Positions 59,517 to 64,000 of a DNA stretch of 64,000 nucleotides are shown here, piece by piece; position 1 is the stretch's first letter; each line of letters starts with the position of its first letter. The position numbers and the translations under genes were made by a program. The stretch comes from Sporosarcina highlanderae (GTDB taxonomy: Bacteria > Bacillota > Bacilli > Bacillales_A > Planococcaceae). Below the pieces are notes generated by a model. It saw nothing but the letters and a program-made list of their open reading frames with translations, was not told the DNA's origin and searched no databases. Location: the NCBI RefSeq assembly GCF_030433715.1, contig NZ_JAROCC010000005.1:205277-269276 (forward strand), given 5' to 3'.

Positions 59517-60608
59517 TCATCTTTCCATAAGACCGGATTCCGTTTTTTTCTTATGATCAGATTTTATTAATACTTGTGTATAATATTTCCCATATGCTCC
59601 TGTACCGATGTCCGTTGCATCGGGATCTAACAAAACACTACGATGTGCGGGGGAATTCAGCCAACCATGGACTGCTTCTATAGCGTCCACATAATTGGAG
59701 GCGATATTCTCCCCCGCCTTTTTATGTTCAATTCCTTGGTTTTTCAGCCTCTCTGATAGGTTCCCGCTTGAGGGAGATTCATGTGAAAAATAATTTCCGA
59801 TTGCCATGTCCTTGCTATGATTTTGTGCAAGCGTCGTTAACCAATAATTATTTTCCAAAGGGTGAAGGTCGTGATGTTCACGATAAATATTCGTTAATTC
59901 GAAAATTTGTCTTTCCATTGAACGGTCCACTTCCATTTGAGCTCGTGAAGATGGATGGCGGGCTATTATTAATTCACCCATGTATTCCATATCATACGGT
60001 TGGTGGACAACTAAGGTCTTTGGATCGATGAACCGAACACCTTCAATTATATCTTCTTGACCGTCTACATAAACTTGTGCATATAGGCCATTAAATTTTA
60101 AAAGGATTTTATCCTTGAGATCCTGACTGTTCAGTGTGAAAGTATAAATATTCTCTCCAAGCACGACATTCACTTCGGTTTCAATAATCGAAAATCTATA
60201 AATTTCATTTACATTCTGCCCTACAGAAAAAGGTTTTAAATCAGCGGATTGATCAGCGCTGAATAGTTGATTCACTTTTCCATCGTCGTTCACACCTGCC
60301 ATAAAATTATGTGCGACTTTGTAAATCCACCATTCATATCCATAAGCGGAAGGCTCAATACGGTCAGGCTCTCCAAAAGATTCAATTAACTCATCCGAAC
60401 TTTTCCCGACAAATGTTGAAAGTCCTGTTTTCGGCCTTTCTGGTCCTGAAATTTGTTGTTCATCAAATTCTTTATCAGGCACGGGAATAGCCGTCCCATG
60501 TTTTACTGGCGATTCAAGTGGCTCATTTTCTTTTACACGACTGTCTAAGAAATAGAATACTGCGAGAAGTATAAACAATAATATCGCTATTTTCCATAAA
60601 ACTCTCAT
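59517..60608 (-). CDS. CAP/SCP-domain protein YlbC type
   Basis: 363 residues: an N-terminal signal-anchor (IAILLFILLAVFYFL), a middle CAP-associated domain (about 70-215: KSSDELIESFGEPDRIEPSAYG) and a C-terminal CAP domain with NIYREHHDLHPL, HSKDMAIGNYFSHESP and GENIASNY, HGWLNSPAHRSVLL. B. subtilis YlbC shares this layout. Extracellular; function unknown. Starts after GAGGCGAGAAG. Confidence 0.9.
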   Translation of the reverse strand: MRVLWKIAILLFILLAVFYFLDSRVKENEPLESPVKHGTAIPVPDKEFDEQQISGPERPKTGLSTFVGKSSDELIESFGEPDRIEPSAYGYEWWIYKVAHNFMAGVNDDGKVNQLFSADQSADLKPFSVGQNVNEIYRFSIIETEVNVVLGENIYTFTLNSQDLKDKILLKFNGLYAQVYVDGQEDIIEGVRFIDPKTLVVHQPYDMEYMGELIIARHPSSRAQMEVDRSMERQIFELTNIYREHHDLHPLENNYWLTTLAQNHSKDMAIGNYFSHESPSSGNLSERLKNQGIEHKKAGENIASNYVDAIEAVHGWLNSPAHRSVLLDPDATDIGTGAYGKYYTQVLIKSDHKKKTESGLMER

Positions 60609-60707
60609 TTCTTCTCGCCTCTTTCTGTAGATATAATCTAATTCTAACTAATTTCTTATACAAAAGACACCTTTAAAATTATGCGTCATTCAGTCTACAC
60701 ATAACGC

Positions 60708-60725
60708 ATGACACAATGTTGTCAT
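60708..60725. promoter_or_regulatory. Palindrome ATGACA-n6-TGTCAT upstream of the YugN-like gene
   Basis: Perfect 6-bp arms around CAATGT, ending at the first base of the predicted -35 box. A likely operator for an unknown dimeric regulator. A second dyad (ATGCGT at 60681, ACGCAT at 60704) overlaps it. Confidence 0.45.
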
Positions 60726-60753
60726 TGCAACTCCAACCAATTTGTTCTATTAT
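60725..60753 (+). promoter_or_regulatory. Probable sigma-A promoter of the YugN-like gene
   Basis: TTGCAA, 17-base spacer, TATTAT; the gene starts about 50 bases downstream. Confidence 0.6.
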
Positions 60754-60803
60754 AAATAAGTATAAGCAATTGACTGGATGATCACGAAGGAGGACTTTAG
60801 ACG

Positions 60804-61166
60804 ATGTGGATTGAAAATACAGGCATTGAAGAAGTTGTTGCCGACCTATCATTACTTGATGAAATCATGTTGAAGCATGATCTTGTTCGTGCTGGGCAAT
60901 GGGATTATGAGCGTGTAACATATGATAAAAAATATGTAATTAAAGAGGGTACATATTACCTTCGTGTATTCGGTTTTACACCTGATGGAGATGTAGATAC
61001 TCGCGATGCCATCATTCACCTTAAAAAACCGGCACTTGGTAAACACTACTATCCACACGGTGTTGAATATGGAGAAGATGAAAACTTCCCGGAAGGCCTT
61101 GTAAAAGACTGCCAAGCAACATTGAAAGCGGTTATGGAAGAACTTAAGCCATACCTCCAGAAATAA
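60804..61166 (+). CDS. YugN-like family protein
   Basis: 120-residue soluble protein with the YugN family pattern: WDYERVTYDKKYVIKEGTYYL, FGFTPDGDVD and the closing GVEYGEDENFPE. Function unknown. The ATG follows AAGGAGGA; a terminator follows the gene, so it is monocistronic. Confidence 0.85.
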   Translation: MWIENTGIEEVVADLSLLDEIMLKHDLVRAGQWDYERVTYDKKYVIKEGTYYLRVFGFTPDGDVDTRDAIIHLKKPALGKHYYPHGVEYGEDENFPEGLVKDCQATLKAVMEELKPYLQK

Positions 61167-61179
61167 TAATTGTTTTAGG

Positions 61180-61213
61180 AAAGTCAAAGAACTTATAGTT
61201 CTTTGACTTTTTT
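61180..61213 (+). terminator. Terminator after the YugN-like gene
   Basis: AAAGTCAAAGAACT and AGTTCTTTGACTTT are complementary, followed by TTT. Confidence 0.9.
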
Positions 61214-61274
61214 CTATTATTTACAATTTAATTTGGTTATAATGCTACTAATGAACAGTTTGGAGGAATGACCG

Positions 61275-62333
61275 TTGTCCCGTTGGCTTACAAAAAAAAA
61301 TATTATGCTTTTTTCCCTACTCATCATCGTCATATTAATCTTTATTTTTATTCTTCCAGTTTCTATACCAATCATTTTGGCCCTTATAACTGCGATTCTA
61401 TTTGAACCTCTTGTCAAATTGACTGAATCCAAGTTTAAATGGAAACGAAGTGTATCTGTGATGTCAGTGTATATTTTCATAATTGCACTATTAGCAGTTA
61501 TCATCTATTATACGATTACATCATTGATTGGTAGAATCATTCAGTTCACAAAAGATGCTCCTGAATACTTGAACAAGCTATCGAATGTATGGATAGACGT
61601 CCAGAGTAAGATTTTTTTATACACCTCCGATTTGCCCGACGATGTAGTAAAATCGATGCAAAATAGTTTTAATGATATTTTGATGTCTTTTAAAGATTCC
61701 TTTTTAGCATTCTTCAATTCAGAAAAGATTGTAGCCCTTGCATCTGAAATTCCAAGCTACTTAGTCAGCTTTATCTTTTTTATGATTGCGCTATTCCTTT
61801 TCATGTTGGAACTTCCAGAGTTAAAGAAAATGATTTTTAGACATTTGACTGAGGAAACTTCAAAGAAAGTACGCTATATGACAGTTAAATTGAACTCGGT
61901 CATTTTTGGATTTGTAAAAGCACAATTGCTGGTAAGCTTAATCATTTTAGCAGTAAGTTTCGTAGGTTTGCTGATCATAGCTCCAAAATACGCTTTGGTT
62001 ATGTCTCTTGTTATTTGGATAATCGATCTCATTCCGATTTTAGGTTCTATCATAATTCTTGCTCCATGGTCATTATATCAATATGTCAGTGGAGATATTG
62101 GACTCGGTACGAAGCTTGCTGTCCTGGCTGCTGTTCTTCTGATCATTCGAAGAACTGTCGAACCGAAAGTAATGGGCAATCAGATCGGCCTATCCCCTCT
62201 TCCGACTTTGATAGGCATGTTTATCGGTTTAAAATTATTCGGTGTATTTGGATTGTTCATCGGCCCGATGCTTGTAATCTTATTTAACACTGCACGAGAA
62301 GCAGGCATCATCAAACTAAATTTTAAATTGTAA
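61275..62333 (+). CDS. AI-2E family permease, YtvI-like
   Basis: 352-residue membrane protein with about eight segments in the AI-2E/YtvI arrangement: two at each end, a soluble middle (about 75-155), and the family stretch IIDLIPILGSIIILAPWSLYQ with VMGNQIGLSPLPTLIGMFIGLKLFG. The TTG start follows TTGGAGGA. YtvI members are made in sporulation in Bacillus; others export ions or small molecules. Substrate unknown. Confidence 0.85.
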   Translation: MSRWLTKKNIMLFSLLIIVILIFIFILPVSIPIILALITAILFEPLVKLTESKFKWKRSVSVMSVYIFIIALLAVIIYYTITSLIGRIIQFTKDAPEYLNKLSNVWIDVQSKIFLYTSDLPDDVVKSMQNSFNDILMSFKDSFLAFFNSEKIVALASEIPSYLVSFIFFMIALFLFMLELPELKKMIFRHLTEETSKKVRYMTVKLNSVIFGFVKAQLLVSLIILAVSFVGLLIIAPKYALVMSLVIWIIDLIPILGSIIILAPWSLYQYVSGDIGLGTKLAVLAAVLLIIRRTVEPKVMGNQIGLSPLPTLIGMFIGLKLFGVFGLFIGPMLVILFNTAREAGIIKLNFKL

Positions 62334-62366
62334 AAAAAACGCACTTCTAATTCAGAAGTGCGTTTT
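62333..62366. terminator. Bidirectional terminator
   Basis: AACGCACTTCT and AGAAGTGCGTT form an 11-bp stem with A and T runs, between convergent genes. Confidence 0.92.
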
Positions 62367-62827
62367 CATGTCCCTAATATGGCTTTAATCAATGAAGTGG
62401 TTTCGCCGCCTTCATAAATTATATATAGTAATAAGTAAACAGCAATGCCAGTAATGGCTGTGAAGAACCAGACTATCGCTGTTACAGGCCCTATTTTACG
62501 GTGTTTTTCAAGCCTATCTTTCAGACCCCAACGGATAGTAAGAATACCGATGATAGCCCCTGTAGTCGAAAGAATAATATGGAAAACGAGAAAAATTGTA
62601 TAATAGACCTTCAAGTTATCCGGACCACCAAAAGCAGTGTTTCCGATAAAAATTGTTCGGGATGCATATATGATGAAAAACAGAATGGCCGATACTGCAG
62701 CTGCCATCATCATTTTTTTATGAGCATCGATTTTTTTATTACGAATCAGTTTCCATCCGATTGCTACGAAAATGGCTGATAACACAATGAAAAAAGTGCT
62801 CAGTGTTGGTAAAAAAGGAACATTCAT
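62366..62827 (-). CDS. DUF420 membrane protein (CtaM/YozB family)
   Basis: 153 residues, five membrane segments, with conserved histidines in DAHKKMM, LVFHIILS and LEKHRKIGP. Staphylococcal CtaM of this family is needed for haem-A-type terminal oxidase maturation. Location next to ctaG supports a role in cytochrome oxidase assembly. Confidence 0.88.
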   Translation of the reverse strand: MNVPFLPTLSTFFIVLSAIFVAIGWKLIRNKKIDAHKKMMMAAAVSAILFFIIYASRTIFIGNTAFGGPDNLKVYYTIFLVFHIILSTTGAIIGILTIRWGLKDRLEKHRKIGPVTAIVWFFTAITGIAVYLLLYIIYEGGETTSLIKAILGT

Positions 62828-62855
62828 ACATAATACCCCTTCAGAGTGAAATAGA

Positions 62856-63782
62856 TCATCTATTCATTTCAAATTTTTGTCTTTCCAGCAAATCTCTCTG
62901 TGTAATCTCATCTGCATTCAATTGCTCTTCACGATACCACTTGATGAAGATTTTACCTATGACAACTACATAGATTAATTCTTGTACAATTTTCATTATA
63001 ATTCCGCCCAATTGCTGATCATATACGGTCGGCATGTTGGTAAACAGCTCTGGACCCGAAATACCCATACCAGATAAGCCCGATAGCGTCCCGGCCGGTA
63101 CACAGAGCGCCATAGCCTTCAGCCACGCTTCTCCACTGCTATATGTCTCATAGACAGGTACATCCACAAAAATGATTAGGGCACAAGCAGGCGTCACTAA
63201 AAGGGCACTTAAAATTACATAGCCGATTTTCTTTAATCCATGCAGAGATGGATGATCGTCCAGTGTATTCACTACAGGCCACCATAATACCAAAGCTGCT
63301 AAAAACACTGTTATTGTAAACACAGCGTGCAACACTGCACTCAATTTAATATAATCAAGTACCATCGGGTAATGATACAAGGAAAAAGCAAGTGTAAATA
63401 TTAATAAGCTAATAATTGGTTTTGTCAGCAACCTAACAGTTTTATCAATTATTTTTACGCTGAAAACCTTTTTCCAGACAAAGTTCGGTATACCAATAAT
63501 CATTAACGGAGCAACCCCTAACAGAAGAAGCGCCATTTGCGTCATATGAACGGAAAACAGTATATGTCCGATTAAGTCAACAGGCGACCCTTTAAGGATA
63601 TACAAGAGCACCATCGAAGAAAGGAAAAATCTGATTTCACGTTTAGTTACTGGTTCCGACCCTTCAAACCAGTTTCTCCACCTTTTGGTTAAGAGAAAAT
63701 ACAATACAACAAGAAGTACAAGTCCTACAAAAAAATATGGACTCCATAATGCACGAAATCCGAATATGCTTAAAGGCATCAT
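62856..63782 (-). CDS. ctaG: Cytochrome c oxidase assembly factor CtaG
   Basis: About 308-residue membrane protein of the caa3-type CtaG family, needed for caa3 oxidase formation in B. subtilis. Seven or more segments; visible elements are HILFSVHMTQMALLLLGVAPL, SLYHYPMVLDY, HAVFTITVFLAALVLWWPVVN and PACALIIF. The third codon ATG is used because AAAGGAG is too near the first. In B. subtilis ctaF lies upstream and the ylb genes follow. Confidence 0.93.
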   Translation of the reverse strand: MMPLSIFGFRALWSPYFFVGLVLLVVLYFLLTKRWRNWFEGSEPVTKREIRFFLSSMVLLYILKGSPVDLIGHILFSVHMTQMALLLLGVAPLMIIGIPNFVWKKVFSVKIIDKTVRLLTKPIISLLIFTLAFSLYHYPMVLDYIKLSAVLHAVFTITVFLAALVLWWPVVNTLDDHPSLHGLKKIGYVILSALLVTPACALIIFVDVPVYETYSSGEAWLKAMALCVPAGTLSGLSGMGISGPELFTNMPTVYDQQLGGIIMKIVQELIYVVVIGKIFIKWYREEQLNADEITQRDLLERQKFEMNR

Positions 63783-63812
63783 TGCCATCGCTCCTTTAAA
63801 GTGTCTTTCATT

Positions 63813-63841
63813 ATTATAAAACTAATACGGTGCGAACACAA
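63813..63841 (-). promoter_or_regulatory. Probable sigma-A promoter of ctaG
   Basis: TTGTGT, 17-base spacer, TATAAT on the minus strand, about 30 bases upstream of the start. ctaG therefore seems separately transcribed, not read only from the cta operon. Confidence 0.7.
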
Positions 63842-63926
63842 TGAACGAAGTTTGAACAATAATATAAAGCGGAGTCCGACCGTAGCTGGATGGGGCAAAA
63901 GCAAAAAGCCTGTGGAATTAATCGAG

Positions 63927-63950
63927 GCCACTGAAAAAGTCCACTTACGA
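63927..63950. other. Possible insertion-sequence end remnant
   Basis: GGCCACTGAAAAAGTCCAC resembles terminal sequences that I associate with IS1182-family elements of Bacillales. No transposase frame is present inside the window, so this may be a relic or chance similarity. Confidence 0.25.
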
Positions 63951-63967
63951 GGGCTTATGCTGGAACT

Positions 63968-64000
63968 GTTGATTTTCGTTCCGAGCGGACGCTTTCCGTG
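63968..64000. repeat. Long inverted-repeat element, copy C (cut by window edge)
   Basis: Starts GTTGATTTTCGTTCCGAGCG and continues GACGCTTTCCG, matching the left end of copies A and B with few changes. The rest lies outside the window. Confidence 0.8.

Overview
The window is a chromosomal core region of a low-GC, endospore-forming Gram-positive rod or coccus of the order Bacillales. Spore genes (spoIIGA, sigE, sigG, spoVD, a ylbJ-like gene), a bacillithiol gene (bshC), a T-box leader and PyrR attenuators all point to this group. Gene order follows the Bacillus subtilis ctaG-ylb-dcw-pyr-gmk-fmt block. The three-gene biotin carboxylase insertion and the copies of a roughly 130-bp GC-rich inverted repeat suggest Planococcaceae, Sporosarcina-like. 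The genus is inference. No rRNA, tRNA, CRISPR array, prophage or intact insertion sequence is visible.

Layout from left to right. 1-5.5 kb (minus strand): gmk-rpoZ-coaBC-priA-def-fmt, with fmt cut by the window edge. 5.5-7.5 kb: a repeat element and divergent rqcH. 7.7-15.2 kb (minus): pyrimidine operon pyrR-pyrP-pyrB-pyrC-pyrK-pyrD-pyrF-pyrE with a sigma-A promoter and two PyrR attenuators. carA and carB are absent from it. 15.2-19.8 kb: rluD, lspA and T-box-controlled ileS. 19.8-23 kb: divIVA and the ylm genes (ylmH, ylmG, sepF, ylmE, ylmC). 23-25.5 kb: sigG, sigE, spoIIGA. 25.6-40.6 kb: the division and cell-wall (dcw) cluster mraZ-rsmH-ftsL-pbpB-spoVD-mraY-murD-spoVE/ftsW-divIB-ylxW-ylxX-sbp-ftsA-ftsZ. 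It lacks murE, murG and murB. 40.8-43.9 kb: bshC, a DUF3397 gene and panE.

43.9-48 kb holds a catabolic-looking module: carboxyltransferase, biotin carrier, biotin carboxylase and, upstream, a crotonase-fold protein. Its promoter overlaps a perfect CcpA cre match. 48-57.2 kb is the ylb region: rpmF, yceD, tmcAL, ylbL, ylbJ, coaD, rsmD, an unknown stalk-domain protein, a DUF7147-like gene, ylbG, a degenerate phosphodiesterase and ylbF. 57.2-59.5 kb carries an unusual divergent pair, a MurE-type ligase with the meso-diaminopimelate DNPR signature and a DapG-like aspartokinase without ACT domains. 59.5-64 kb: a CAP protein, a YugN-like gene, a YtvI-like permease, a DUF420 gene and ctaG, then a third, truncated repeat copy.

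Most of the region makes cell wall, septum, spore or nucleotide precursors. The most unusual observations are the murE/aspartokinase pair, which I suggest may supply diaminopimelate-type precursor for spore cortex; the phosphodiesterase that has lost several catalytic residues; the catabolite-controlled carboxylase next to a possible proofreading decarboxylase; and the gaps in the pyr and dcw clusters. Functions come from motif recognition by eye. No database search was run.
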